This document shows, one piece after another, positions 26,860 to 39,200 of a DNA stretch of 64,000 nt. The notes under the pieces were generated by a model. That model worked only from the letters and a program-made list of their open reading frames with translations, ran no database searches and had not been told where the DNA came from. The translations under genes were made by a program, and so were the position numbers. How positions within the stretch are numbered: the first letter of the stretch is position 1; each line of letters opens with the position of its first letter. This stretch comes from Polytrichum commune (taxonomy: Eukaryota > Streptophyta > Polytrichopsida > Polytrichales > Polytrichaceae). Where the stretch lies: contig OX485806.1 of NCBI GenBank assembly GCA_950295325.1, forward strand, positions 12,338,001-12,402,000, in the 5' to 3' direction.

Positions 26860-29049
26860 ATCGTCCCAGGACTTTGACTATAAGTTACTAGGATGGCACA
26901 AACTCAGGCCACAAAAGACAACATAACTAAGGGCAATAAAAAACACGCAACTAATACCTAACGCAAAAAAATTCTACATTGATGGCCTTGATTGTCCAAA
27001 GCATCATTCAAATTACATTCAAAGCTCATGATTGTTCGAGGAATGCAAGCATGACCTAATAGGTCGCTACCTCACTTCTTCTAGCCTTATGCCTTCCTTC
27101 TACACCCCTCGTTGTCCTTGCCCTCATAAGATGTTGCAATTTAACTTCTAAATTGCTATGGGGTTCCCAAACTAACAACCCTATATGAAACTTGGTGTTT
27201 CCGAATCATAGGCTTATTGAGAACATTTCGAGAACTCAATGCTTGTAGAACATTTAGTGGGCCCAAGAGATCCTATGCACATTATTCTCAAATATATACT
27301 TGGGATGTGAATATTGACCTCCACTTAAGTGGAATCCTCGTTCAAAATATGTAGATAGAGTATGGGTTCCATCAAATTTCATATAGAACCATGTTTTAGA
27401 AGTATGAACAAAATGTTGCCATAGAATAATATTGTGCTCACATAGACTATTGATCTCATTAGAATCAAACCACTAAACAAAATCATTCCATTTTTTTTTA
27501 ATGGATTGCATTCACACCAGTCCACTATGTCAATTGTTTTATGCAAGAGTGCATTTAGAAGTTACACTAAATAGTCCTATTAGTGTGAGCAAAAATTTAG
27601 TGTGGAAACAATGAACACGAGCCACTATACTTGCCTAGCTTGTGTGGAAACAATGCATGTCCAAGACCTCGGGTCTTTCCTTCACCCTTCCTTGAGATTT
27701 CAGAACAAACACCTCACAAAAATTAAAAACATCATCTTACATCAAAAGTAAAAATAAAATAAAATATCAGTGCAGAATAACTTCCTAGAATAACAATCAA
27801 TGTAAATCACTAAAGAGGAAACGTTGTCTTCCTACATTACAAGGCAACAAGAGGTTGAGAAAGTTTGAAGTAATTTTCTCGAGTTCGATTCTATTCGGAG
27901 AACCAACAAGTGACAAGAGCAGCAAAGATGCACGTGTACATCAATGACAAAAAAAGATCGAGAATATTCCTCATATATATAAAGATAAAACATGTCGACA
28001 CCTAAAACTCAAAGAAACCCTCCAGAACTTTCCAGTTACAAGTACACCATGAACCAATTAGACGATTTTGACCCCAATGCATCCCCCATACCTCACGGTG
28101 AACTCAATTTGCATGACCGACTCTTGGGTGAGAAAAATGTTAATGTTTTTATAAACGGTTGTGAAGAGTATACACGGTTATCACTGTATAGTTGTGAGTG
28201 AAATCTCATGCCCTTGTCAAGAGACTTAGCATGATAACACTTTTCCTTGGCCCTAGTGGTCAAGGGTCAAGAAATTAAAATTCCAGTCCCACCTTTGGAA
28301 GGAGTCGTACAATGTGAGCTTAACACACAACGCATCAACCTCCTTGAACCTTTCAATCCCTAATATTTTGAAGCCCCTTTATTCCTAAGTGACAAAGAGT
28401 CGTTTAATACGAGAAGTTGGCCAAGGCGTGCCGTTGGTTTCAACCCTTTCATCCTTAACCCCTAAATGCATGGGCCCACTTCCAAGAAGTCAAAGCATTG
28501 CATATGAGTGATTTTTGTTTTACTTGAAGGAGCACAAATTCTACGGTTTAACCCCCTCCATAAGTGGGAAGATGTATATGGAAGCTATAACTGAAATCTC
28601 AAGATGATTGGGCCAAATTTAGAGTAGCATTATTCTTTCGCACGTAAAAATGATAGAAACTGAAACTAAGCATATTGTAAGCATAAAAGTTCATCCATGT
28701 TTTCATTTATGGACGAAACAATATGTACGTATTAGCATGTAAGAAGTTGCAAAGGGGAAAAGCTACAAGAGGCACATGATTGAGGTAGCTCTAGAATCCG
28801 GTTTAGATTTTGTAAATTTAAATTTAAATTTTGTCAACAATGTGGAATTCATAGATTAGGCCTTTTTTTTCTTCTCAATCCTAATAGTCAAAAGATGTAA
28901 TATAATGTAGCTCTAACATCTTGTGAAAGAAGCAACTCCCAAAAAGTTTAAAATTTGATGATTTGACCTTTTGACCAGAAATCGACCACTTTGTGATCGC
29001 CCAAGCACTTAAGGGTTGATTTCCCAAGAAGCCAAAGGTGACCATAAAT
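26860..29049. other. Intergenic, no gene seen
   Basis: A mixture of AT-rich sequence and diverged repeats; 27560-27620 matches 33640 and 20580. No domain-bearing frame, RNA gene or element boundary could be supported. Confidence 0.45.
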
Positions 29050-29052
29050 TCA

Positions 29053-29566
29053 GGGGCGGTTTACACTATGGACCAAGAGCCATGACCATGAAATTCTAAA
29101 ATCTGTGATTGGAGAGTAAAATGCTCTTGGTCCCATTTGGCTTTACACTACCTTGAAAAAAGGAGAATGACCACTAACTTTGAGGTTCCCAAAAACTACT
29201 AAAATCTATCATTTGGATAATGTGCCATGGTCCAACGGGTTTTCCGTTGAGGCGAGGCAAAATGCTCGACTCAACGGAAATCAAGGGAGCCGTAAGGCTG
29301 AAAATCAGCCATTGGCCGAATTTTTTTATATATATTTTTTTCCTGAATTTTTTTGACGTTACTGTAGATCGTTGGGATAGAAATATTAAAAAAATCAGCC
29401 CAAAAGTTGTCCCGGTCCAAATCCACTTTACACTACAAGAGTGACCAAGCCACTCAAAAATCCATTTTTGATTTTTCATGGTCACGGCTCTTGGCCAAGA
29501 GCTGTGACCATGAAAATGATTTAATTTTCTTGGTCATGGCTCTTGGTCCATAGTGTAAACCTCCCC
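29053..29566. mobile_element. Family F2 MITE (514 bp) with exact TCA duplication
   Basis: It begins GGGGCGGTTTACACTATGG and ends with the inverted repeat CCATAGTGTAAACCTCCCC, flanked by TCA at 29050-29052 and 29567-29569. Both ends continue inward with the CCAAGAGCC-TGACCATGA box. A second inverted copy of that box lies just inside the right end (29478-29516). It is non-coding. Confidence 0.88.
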
Positions 29567-29884
29567 TCATTGTTTTTGGATCGATCGCCTCAAAACATCT
29601 TCAAAGACCCTCACTTTAGTTCCCTTTCTAACGAGAGTGGAAGAAGTGATGGGTTGGGTATCTAGTACCTTTATTCCGGGCCCTAAATTTGAGCACGTAG
29701 CTGGCATGGTGGAGGCGTTGACATGGCCCCAAGTGTATGTGAGGCCGGGCAAGTTGGCGACTTTGGTGGTTTTTGAAATGAAACCTAACTATCATACCGA
29801 CAAGCCAACTTGCAAGTCATGGGTGTTGAGAAACTATAGGTTCACTATTGCAAAGTGAACATTATTCATGCAAAGTGTCGTTCA

Positions 29885-30395
29885 TTTTGTTAGAGTGGCC
29901 CAACATAAAAGGGGCATTATTATGCCAAAGTGTTCGACCTCATGTTGCAACGGCTTGATATTGAATAATATGATGGTTATCTTCTCAGTCCCAATGTTTT
30001 TGAAACATTTAGCATAAGGTTTGTGGATGTTATTTGGTATGTTTTTCGTGTTCTCCAACTTCTACTGATTGATTTAACACAATTTTTTTTTAAATGTTTG
30101 TTTTGGCAGATTTACAATGAAGCATCAACAAAATATGGACTGAAAAGAGTGGCCCAACATAAAAAGGGGCATTGTGCTGCCAAAGTGTTCGACCTCATGT
30201 TGCAACGGCTTGATATTGAATAATATTATGCCTACCTTCTTAGTCCCAATGTTTTTGGAACATTTAGCATAAGGTTTGTGGATGTTATTTGGTATTTTTT
30301 TGTGTTCTCCAACTTCTACCGATTGATTTAACACAAATGGAAAAAATGTTTGTTTAGCAAATCTACACTGAAGCATCAACAAACTATGGATTGAG
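29885..30395. repeat. Two-copy tandem repeat (~0.26 kb) of a dispersed family
   Basis: The block from AGTGGCCCAACATAAAA through TTGCAACGGCTTGATATTGA to GTTCTCCAACTTCTAC and AATGAAGCATCAACAAA occurs at about 29892-30137 and again at 30149-30391. The GTGGGTGT...CTCCAACTTCTACC...AAGC(A/C)TCAACAAAA part also occurs near 54765 and 55710. It may derive from a transposon or a captured exon; no function is assigned. Confidence 0.6.
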
Positions 30396-31222
30396 CATCA
30401 AGTTTCTCCTTATCTACTTATGACTCTAGTGGAAGTGCATGTTTGTTGGTTTCTTGACAAAACACATAGATCCTCAAAATTGTGTACAGAGTGCAAAGCA
30501 GTTAAAGAAAATGAAAATGTAGTCCAATGTTTTTAGACATGTGTCTTGATGGTGTTTGTTCTTTTCTCCTCACCTACCCACACACCAATCAAATATAAGA
30601 GTGACCAAATAACACCCATGTACCTTAATGTGCTTTTAATTTCATTGTTTGGCATATTCAATGAAGGAACTTCACTCAAAATCCAAGCTAGCATGAGCAT
30701 CCACATGTGCCCACCAACCTACACAATCTATTCCTTGAAGAACCAAGGGGTTCAATTTTTTTACAGCCCTCACCAAGTTCTAGAATCATACAATTCATAT
30801 TTACATGTTTGGAACTTTATTGATGACAAAAGTTTTATGTCATTGTGGAATAAACTAAACTAAATAAAATAAAATAAAACATGTGACATTGATGATCAAA
30901 ATATTGAGTATGTTACCAAAGGCACCCTTGATGTGTAATTGTTCCTCATTTTCATTATGAAAACAAAGCCTTAAATCTTTCCCATAGTTTATGTGTGAGC
31001 TAACGGCATGATAAAGGAAAAAAAAACGTCTCTCATTCACGCCAATGGAAGGTTGGCATCATCTTTGTCTCTCTTATGTAAAGAAAATTTTGAAACTTGT
31101 ACCATTGTTCAACTATATACACATGTTCATTGACAACAGGAGACTGCAATAACTTGTCTTTACTTTCATAAATTGTATTCTCAAATGTTACAGACTAACA
31201 ATATGAATGTAAGTGGGATGAA

Positions 31223-31697
31223 GGGCCATTTCACATCCGAGACTGAGAGCCCGTGACCATTACACCTCAAGCACTCTCATTGGTGGAAAAGGCGGAGCCG
31301 GTCCAAGTTCGCTACTTCACACTATGCTCGAAGGACCAACGGAGTATGTGAATGCAAGATGGATGTACAGTCCACATGGATTCCTACATGACATCACATG
31401 GATCATGTTTCATGGTCACTTGGACTATTTTCAAAAACCACCTCTTGGAGGTAGGTCTGACACAAAATCGGGAGATCATGGCACTCCAAATGCTCACGCA
31501 TGTTGATTTATTTATTTAATCATGTATGTGGACCCACATGAATAAAAATTCATTGAAATAGCATTTGGTGGAGGGCCCGGTCACATATGATTCACACTAC
31601 ATGATTTTGGAGGTGCCTTGGGACAGCCTTTGAACACTTTCTTTTGGGCTCTCACAATGTCATGGTCATGGCTCTTGGCTCATGTGTGAAGTGGCCC
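31223..31697 (+). mobile_element. Family F1 MITE, copy 3
   Basis: A 475-bp element with ends GGGCCATTTCACATCCGAG and CATGTGTGAAGTGGCCC, flanked by GAA and TAA (decayed TWA duplication). It is slightly shorter than the other copies because of internal deletions after CACATATGA (about 31590). Confidence 0.85.
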
Positions 31698-31963
31698 TAA
31701 AGCCTTTGGCTTATCTAAGGAAGTCATCGGCGCTCAAGAAGGACGAGACCGAATTATTGCGTATAGACATACCTCTCATTCATCCAACATGAAAATCCCA
31801 AAGCAATATGCATCCCAATGGTTACTATTTTAAGTATTAAAAAAATCCATGATTAGCCATAAAACCCTAAATTAGTTTCGCCAAAACCATTGGAGATGAG
31901 TTGGCCACCAACCTACAGGGGATCATGTTTTTATGTCGGACAGATGAGATGTACGCTTGTATG

Positions 31964-31964
<1 letters not shown>

Positions 31965-32008
<44 letters not shown>
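31965..32008. repeat. TC microsatellite
   Basis: About 22 uninterrupted CT units; there is no coding context. Confidence 0.9.
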
Positions 32009-32010
<2 letters not shown>

Positions 32011-32825
32011 GAAATAAACGATGGTTTGTTGGTTTCCATGAAATGGGTATCATGCAATCTAGAAAGATTGGGTAGTGATGTTGTTGCCGTCTCAAACTCC
32101 CAAACAGTCCACCGTCGCTGACGACATGTTGAGTGGACAGTGAGGAGATGGACCAAGTTAATAATTCATATGCACGGATGCAACAAGTTCGGACGGAATG
32201 AATGAATACTAAAGAAAAATATGTGCTTTGTTTATGTTGTGCTTTTGCGCTAGACAAACAATTTAAACTCTTTTTTCCCAACGTTTCTAGTGAATTTCAA
32301 TAGCACACGAAAGTGCGATGCAACCATCAACCCATCACTTTGGAACATAACAACAAAATGAAAATGTTGACACACAGCCGATGGCGTGTTCGGGAGCCTC
32401 TCTTCCTTAACATATACTTGAAGCTTTTGAGTATTGGACTCTATGACTTGCCATAAAGGAAGAATACATTAAGAAAGGAGGAAATTTCCAAAAATATGTT
32501 TACAAGTAAATAAAACCCGAAGACCTTCTAGAGTTTTTTGGGTCATTTTCAGTTGTTAACTTCATGACAACCTTCTTTTTTCTAGGTAGTAAGTTCACTA
32601 TCATGGGGGGTGCACTCATTGTTACAACCGAGAACCACGTGTGTGCGTGACCGTGAAATTAATATCCCGATATAGATGATTTTTCCCCTCTTAAAAATTA
32701 TACATGTACAATATGTAGCTAGGAAATCCCCTCGAATACAGACACAAGTGATAAATAAATAAATTGTATAAATCCCAATCATATGTATATGCCAAAAATA
32801 TCATATGGAAAGTATCCCTTAAGTA

Positions 32826-32913
32826 GATAGATAGATAGATAGAAACTCCGGTCCCTTTTAGGGGCCGGCGTGAATGGAGTGTCCGTTTGTAATGCCAACA
32901 ACCCGATGCCCAA
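32826..32913 (-). mobile_element. Extremely short LINE/SINE-type insertion with 3' hairpin (copy 2)
   Basis: An 88-bp insert flanked by a 13-bp direct repeat, TATCCCTTAAGTA at 32813-32825 and 32914-32926. On the minus strand it ends with the same hairpin as the copy at 18818. The tail here is TCTA repeats instead of TTC, so the simple-repeat tail varies between insertions. Confidence 0.8.
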
Positions 32914-32929
32914 TATCCCTTAAGTACTC

Positions 32930-33895
32930 TTAGCAAGACATTTTTGTTTATCATTGATGATTACAATGAACACTTGTTCGACTGTTGGATGTGACTTGTA
33001 CAAAATTGTTTCTACAATACAAATCATTGTAGCCAATGCAATGATGGTTTCCAACTTTATCATCAAATGATTTGTCATATCGTAGGTCCACATTAACCCA
33101 TTCTTATTCTGATACCAACATAACCTTGTTTCCATATTAGAAGGCCGGTTCTAGAGGTCAATTTGTTGTCGGTACTCAATCCACCTATTGCCAGTTTTGT
33201 AGCGCAACTTATAGACCCTTCCCAAATACCAAGTCTTGGTGGTCCATGTTTTAGCCGACTTGCCCTTTTTTTCAACGTTCTTTTTTCATTCCTCCAAATA
33301 TTGCTTGAGAAACAAACAATGATGTATAATTACATCTCAAATTCTAATGAACCTATCCTTTGACAATGTGGGATTACCATTCAACTCACATATTGGATCA
33401 AATATTCATTGGGCCTCTTGTAGATCACCCACTTCATTATGATTGACTATGAGCCTAAAAGGTAGGACAACTAGGAGTGCATGAATAATATGATTAGTAT
33501 ATTTACAAAGCTGGAATAAAGTTTTACCCATACCTTATGTATATTTTATAACCCCTATGCACAATCAATACTCCTTTTGTGAACCCACGTGGGTTCATAC
33601 TTTTAACAATGAGTGCATCCCCCCCCCCCCCCGAGTCCACTACATAGTCCTATTAGTGTGGGCCACAATAATTCTTTAGATTGCATATTGGTTTTCAACC
33701 CATGCCAAATCTATAGTTTAAAACAAGTGTGAACAACATTCACTGCTTAGTTAGGAAATTGGTGTAGGTGGTTAATCTATTTTATGCTATTCTTGCTTTT
33801 GAACCAATGCACAAGTTGTTAGAAAGAAGCCTTCATGAACACTTTGGGGGAAGACATGGGGTCATGGGCCATTGTTTTCCACCATGACTAGACAA
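32930..33895. other. Intergenic, no gene seen
   Basis: It contains a C tract near 33619 followed by the CCTATTAGTGTG dispersed-repeat segment. The open frames are short and have no recognisable domain. Confidence 0.45.
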
Positions 33896-34060
33896 CTGCA
33901 CTAATCATCCCAGTTTGTGCGTGTGATCTAATCCTTGAAACACACACTATTTTGCCAAGTCTTAAAATTAGCGAGGGTGAAACTTTTTACTACATGATAC
34001 TAAATTTATGAATACATGCTCGATTATCATACATTTCAAGAAAATTAATCTGTGCTTTGA

Positions 34061-34623
34061 GGGGTTGTTTACACCATGGACCATGAAGTTGTCCCAAGGC
34101 CTTGTAACATTTGTGATTGGTTGTTGAACTCGTCCCGGGACCACTTCAGTTAATAACAAGGAAGAGATTTCAGAGTGACCATGGAGTTTGAGGTCCCCAA
34201 AAGACATATTTAAAGGCATGCATTATCCATTAACATGGTCCAACGGGTTTTGCGGTGGGAGAGGCAAAAGAGGTGCTATAGTGGAAAAGGCAGGGGATCA
34301 GGGCAAAGAAATGTTGTTATAATAAATTTTGAATGAAATTTGTTTTAGGGAAGAGAAGATAAAGACAAAAAGAAGACAAAAGAATGGTCAAACTTTATTT
34401 TATTTTCCGAAACTGGCTTTTTTGGACATATTTTTAAAAATAAAGCAATCTCACTTTTTGGTATATGGTCATTCCTCTTGGTCCGCATTTGGTTTACACA
34501 TAGTGAGGGGCCCAAAGGCTTTGTAAGTTGTTTTTTGAATAAATTGGACCATGGAAGTTGAACGATGAAGTCGGACCATGGAAAAAGGCCATCTTCAATG
34601 GTCTGACTTCATGGTCCATGGTC
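34061..34623. mobile_element. MITE nested in T2 copy B
   Basis: The left end is GGGGTTGTTTACACCATGG followed by ACCATGAAGT. The right end is ACTTCATGGTCCATGGTC, an inverted repeat of the inner part. TAA follows on the right and TGA precedes on the left. T2 copies A and C have continuous sequence here (CTAAGGTG...CGTAGAG), so the boundaries are supported by an empty site. Confidence 0.65.
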
Positions 34624-34842
34624 TAAGGTCCTTGTAGAGTGACGAAAAAAATTATATCCCAACACATGCTTGTTAGTGGAATAGTGCATGTACATTCAGT
34701 GAATAATGTTGCTATGAATGGTTTCCAATGAAAATTGCCAAGATGAACAATGTTCCTAGATCTTTTGGTGGCACCACTTCCATAGCGTAAAAACATTTAG
34801 TATCATGTTCACAATTTTCCCACACTCACTATTAGCTCTCCC

Positions 34843-34962
34843 CACTACAACAAAATGCATGTTTTATGACTACAATTTATGATTGCACTCAGTTATATTT
34901 TGGGATTTATGACTGAGTGCAATCATAAAATGTAGTCATAAAACATGCGGTTTGTTGTAGTG
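34843..34962. mobile_element. 120-bp CACTA-type hairpin element
   Basis: It starts CACTACAACAAA and ends TTTGTTGTAGTG, and nearly the whole element folds on itself (arms of ~52 bases, about three mismatches, loop around TATATTTTGG). It is flanked by CCC on both sides (34840-34842, 34963-34965). T2 copy A reads CCTCCCTCACTAAT straight through. Termini and the 3-bp duplication fit the CACTA (En/Spm) superfamily. Confidence 0.88.
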
Positions 34963-35084
34963 CCCTCACTAATTGGGATAATCAATGTAGTGTGGCTCAC
35001 ATTGAGTACTCCACATCGATTTTCATTTCACAGTAATATGCCTATTTGGTGTAAGGCCCTACCCACATTGGTTGGTTAAGGATT

Positions 35085-36111
35085 CAATTAGAGCAAGCCC
35101 AGGGTTGGCCTCTTCATTGGAAACCTAAATGATGTGCGTGGTGACTATGAATCAAACCCCTATATACAAGTAACATATAGAGAAAAACTAATGTATACGT
35201 ACTAGTAGTGGCCTAGAAAAATGGACTCATGTATTTCTACTACATCTTTTCAATCTAATTTGATAAATGCCTCCATTACATACGTAGAAAAATAAATTCA
35301 AATAAACATGCCTTTATTACATGTCAAATCCGCTATTGCTTTCCAATGAGAAAGTCATTGAAAAATTTAATATCCATAGGATTTAACTCATAATATTTTG
35401 ACCCATAAATACATGTCATTCAAAATAAGGCAAGGAAACTAGCACATTTGCCATCAATTTTTTCTCTAAAGTTCAAGGGCCCTTTTGTATATCTACCTTT
35501 ACTCTAAAAGCCTCACTAGCGTTATGTAGACTTTTAAACTACACAAAAACAATGTCTCTCACTTACATGTATACTATGTACGCTAATATCTCAATTGATG
35601 CCCCTTCTTACACTCACAGTGGTTTGAACGTGGCATGAAGAGTCCACTTCCTCGGGCATGTCTTTATACTAAGAATGTGATCAACGCATCCACTATTTAT
35701 ACAAATATAATTCTTGAATCAAATAGGCCTTTATTACATCTAGAATCCACTTTCACTTTCCAATGAAAAAGTCATTGAGCATCTTTCCCATCAATAGCAT
35801 ATAACTCTCAACAATTGCATCAAACAAATAAAGAGAAAAGCATAATAACCTAGCCATAATTCGAGAGCAAAGCCAAAGAGAGCTCACAAGTGCTCCAAGA
35901 ACCTCCAATTTGTAAAGCCTAGAAACAAATGCGAACCCTAATAATAATGGACAAGGTAGTCATTGAGGACTTTTACCACGTGTCAACAATGGATGAAAAC
36001 ATTAATTGCATGAAAGTAACACATCTATTGTCAAATTTTCTCTAGACCTTAGGGCCTGGATGCAAAATGTCAAATGTACACACTAATAAAAATAATACCT
36101 CTTCCTCATAC

Positions 36112-36150
<39 letters not shown>

Positions 36151-36205
36151 TCACATTACCCCTTCTTACACTCATGTTAATTTGTACGTGGTATGAAGAG
36201 TCCAC
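35085..36205. repeat. Dispersed ~0.55-kb repeat, one full and one partial copy
   Basis: The stretch from GCCTCTTCATTGGAAACCTAA (about 35110) through CTTTCCAATGAGAAAGTCATTGA to CATGAAGAGTCCACTTCC (about 35645) recurs partly at about 35700-36205. It recurs again, in the same order, at about 55005-55560. A TA microsatellite interrupts the second copy at 36115-36148. No terminal repeats were found, so its class is unknown. Confidence 0.65.
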
Positions 36206-36209
36206 CTTT

Positions 36210-39200
36210 GGGAATGTAACTTACAACTCTAATTAGTTCTTTTGTGCTCACAAGCAGATTAGCTAATCTATGTGCTCCCATCCACACCACTTTGTTAGCT
36301 TTGAATTAGTATATAACAATCTAGAAGACAACTAACTTTCTGGACCTTTTCCACTTTGCTGAATTCTTAATCCATATGTAGACATTTTGTTAACTATATG
36401 TTTACCACTTTTAACCCCACCTTTTTCCTTGAATGCCCAACTCTCCTTTTCCCTATCTCTTCTTCACTCCTACAAAATTCAACTTCAAAGTTATATTTCT
36501 ATTTAAAACACAACATAATCACACCATTTCCAATGTTCTCTCTCACACACACACACGGACGAATCGAAACGAAAACACAAAAATGTGGTCCACATTTGGA
36601 TAGTCAACGTATACTCGTCTCTTAGATTGGTTAACCTTTGGTTAGTCCTAACCGGGCGTGTGAGTGTTAGATTTGGTAATTAGCATATTTGGTGCTTTAG
36701 TTAATCCTCGCTAACGTACTAACTGATTTAACCAAGTGGTGCGGATGATGTGACCACTGTTTAAGCTAGCTAAGATGTTGTTTATTAACCCATAAGTTAG
36801 AGTGATATGTATAAAGAGGTGGCCACACACTGATTTGTCAATGTTTCATATTGTTTTAGTTTCTTGCTACACATTAAAACATGCATAGTGTATTGAATGT
36901 GGTCGTCGAGGAGGAGGCTTATAGTCCTTTCCAAAAAATGCCGCCCTCTGAGGCGGCCACGTCACTTGTTAGGGTTAGGGTTTCCAATGTGCGTTGCAGT
37001 CTCTGCCCTCAACCTCCCTTCCCTTGCCCTCTCTTCGTCGCCATCCCTTCAAGGCAAGCTTAACCAACTTCCATGGGCGTTGTTTACTGTCTCGTATCGC
37101 ATTTCCTTATATAGATTTTTGAATAAAGTTATAAGTTTTTATGTTACGGTTTTGACCCGAGGGTGTTTCGCATGGGTAATAGCAACCTATTTGCACATAC
37201 CAATGTACCTGTTTTTCCTAAATGGGTGGTGTGGGGTGGGGCGTTAGGTAAGTGATCAGTAACAAAACTTTGGCAATGAAGGGTTAGCCTACATCCATGT
37301 TGAATAATGAACACGTCGTTGCCATTTGTGGTCAACAAATACAATACAAAATCAAACGCCATTGATTCTATCATTGCGTGTGATCCATACTCTAGATCAT
37401 CAACAACACAAGTGGCAAACTTGAGAGTTATGAATGATCAAAATGGAACATAACCGTTACATATGCATGGCCCCAAAATGGAACGGCCCCTTGTAACTTA
37501 GACATGTTGACTTTGAAGCCAACAACTCCTAGTTTTTATTCTAAGAATGAATATTATATAGGTGTACAAGCTCATGGCGGCACAAGCTATGCGCGGTTTG
37601 TAATTAGAAACTATGCACCAATGGGTGAATGACTAAGACGGGCCCTCGCATAGCTTAATGACTACACTATATTTCTCATCCCGTGTAGCAATAAAATTGG
37701 TACATCTTATTAATTAGATTGAGATGTGCAATTTGTCGTGTAGTGCTAAGAGTCCACTCCCACCTTCTATTCTTTGGTTGTCACCCATTGATTACAAGGC
37801 ATGGAATATATTTTCAATGGCGTTTGATATGCAATGTGAGGCTACTTATAGTATTAGACAATGTAAGTACTTGGTAGCTTTAGATATGCAATGTTTCTAA
37901 CATGCTTTTAAGGTTTGTGCAATTAAGTTGGCCGAGGTTGTGTATAACATCATATAGTGTAATTTTATTGCTTCTAACTAAGGAGTGCACTTTGACAAAC
38001 ATGGGCTCTTATCTTGCTAACTATGAAGAGGATGAAATCTAAGTTTTTTTATTTTCTTGGCAACATTCAAATCATTCACTAAATAATGTTGGTAGCATTA
38101 ATCACTCCCTAAGATGATTGCAGTGCTAGTTTTAGAGACTATATCAAAGAACATAATGAATGTAGATAGCTATCCAAATTATAGGTGACATAAACGGTGG
38201 TTGGACGGAGAATGACTTGGTGTCTTGTATGGACACAAGGATCGTTGATGACATCATTGCTTTTGAGATCTTAGAGACTAATCCCCTTCGACAACTTTCA
38301 AGTGCCTCGAGCATTATAGAAAGAAACCCATGTGAGGATTAGGATTAGCGTCAATAGTTGAATGACTACAAGAAGAGTGTGAACTTTGAGTTTTGAATTT
38401 TAAAGGTGTAAATTGTTCACTAGATAGTTTGGTAGCATCAATCATATCCTAAGTTGATTGCAATTGCTTGCATTAGACATAATGCGAAAGAACATAGTTG
38501 ATGAAGATAGTTTATTAAACTAGGTATAGACGCCATATGTTATCTTGTTATTTTGCTACCATTATATTATCCTAGAAAGTCTAAGCTTTATGTATGTGTG
38601 CACCTTTGAGAGATTAGTCATGTTCCGTTTATGAAATAATCATTTTCAACATTGCAATGTTGCATTTTGTATTATTCCATAATCTCACACGTTACACTAA
38701 TTCTCTATTATCACACACCGATGTTAACACTATACAACTCTAACTCTATAATATCACATGCACTTTGATTACAACATGTGTGATACTAAGGAGTTTAGAG
38801 TGTATTGGGTACGGAACACCAATACAACCACAATTGGATGTCTTGTTTTAATTCAACCCCCACAAATCTTATCGAGGTAAAAGGAGTCCAATAAAAAATG
38901 TTCGCAATAGGTTTGAGTTTAATGCAATCTAATTAGGCTTGTCTAGAAAAACTTAGGGGCTTTGATGCTAGGAGTGGAATGGACCTAAAGTAGCTATTTC
39001 CATGTTATAATATAGTTGACTATGCTTTCATCTCATGTAAGATTGGTGCAGGCCTAGTTTAAACAACAATACATCCAACCTTAACCATTATAAGTTGCCA
39101 TGGCCCTTTGTAAGGTTATCTTGCTCTTTTGATACGGACCCCCAAATATTGTTGGTGTAAAGGAGTCTCATTGAACATGGCTCCTATTTGTGTCCATTCT

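Larger units (their letters stand above)
33899..34987. mobile_element. Family T2 TIR element, copy B, with two nested insertions
   Basis: The ends CACTAATCATCCCAGTTTGTG and CACTAATTGGGATAATCAATG match copies A and C, with TA on the right. It is ~1.09 kb against ~0.37 kb for its relatives. The excess is explained by a MITE at 34061-34623 and a CACTA hairpin at 34843-34962. Confidence 0.75.

Noticed and set aside
29637-29858. 73-codon frame just right of the F2 element
   Set aside because: Open but isolated; composition and lack of homologous features give no support for a gene.
36969-36984. Telomere-like GTTAGGGTTAGGGTTT with a nearby GC-rich open frame (36881-37063)
   Set aside because: It could be the start of a gene, but no downstream exons, domains or splice continuity were found.
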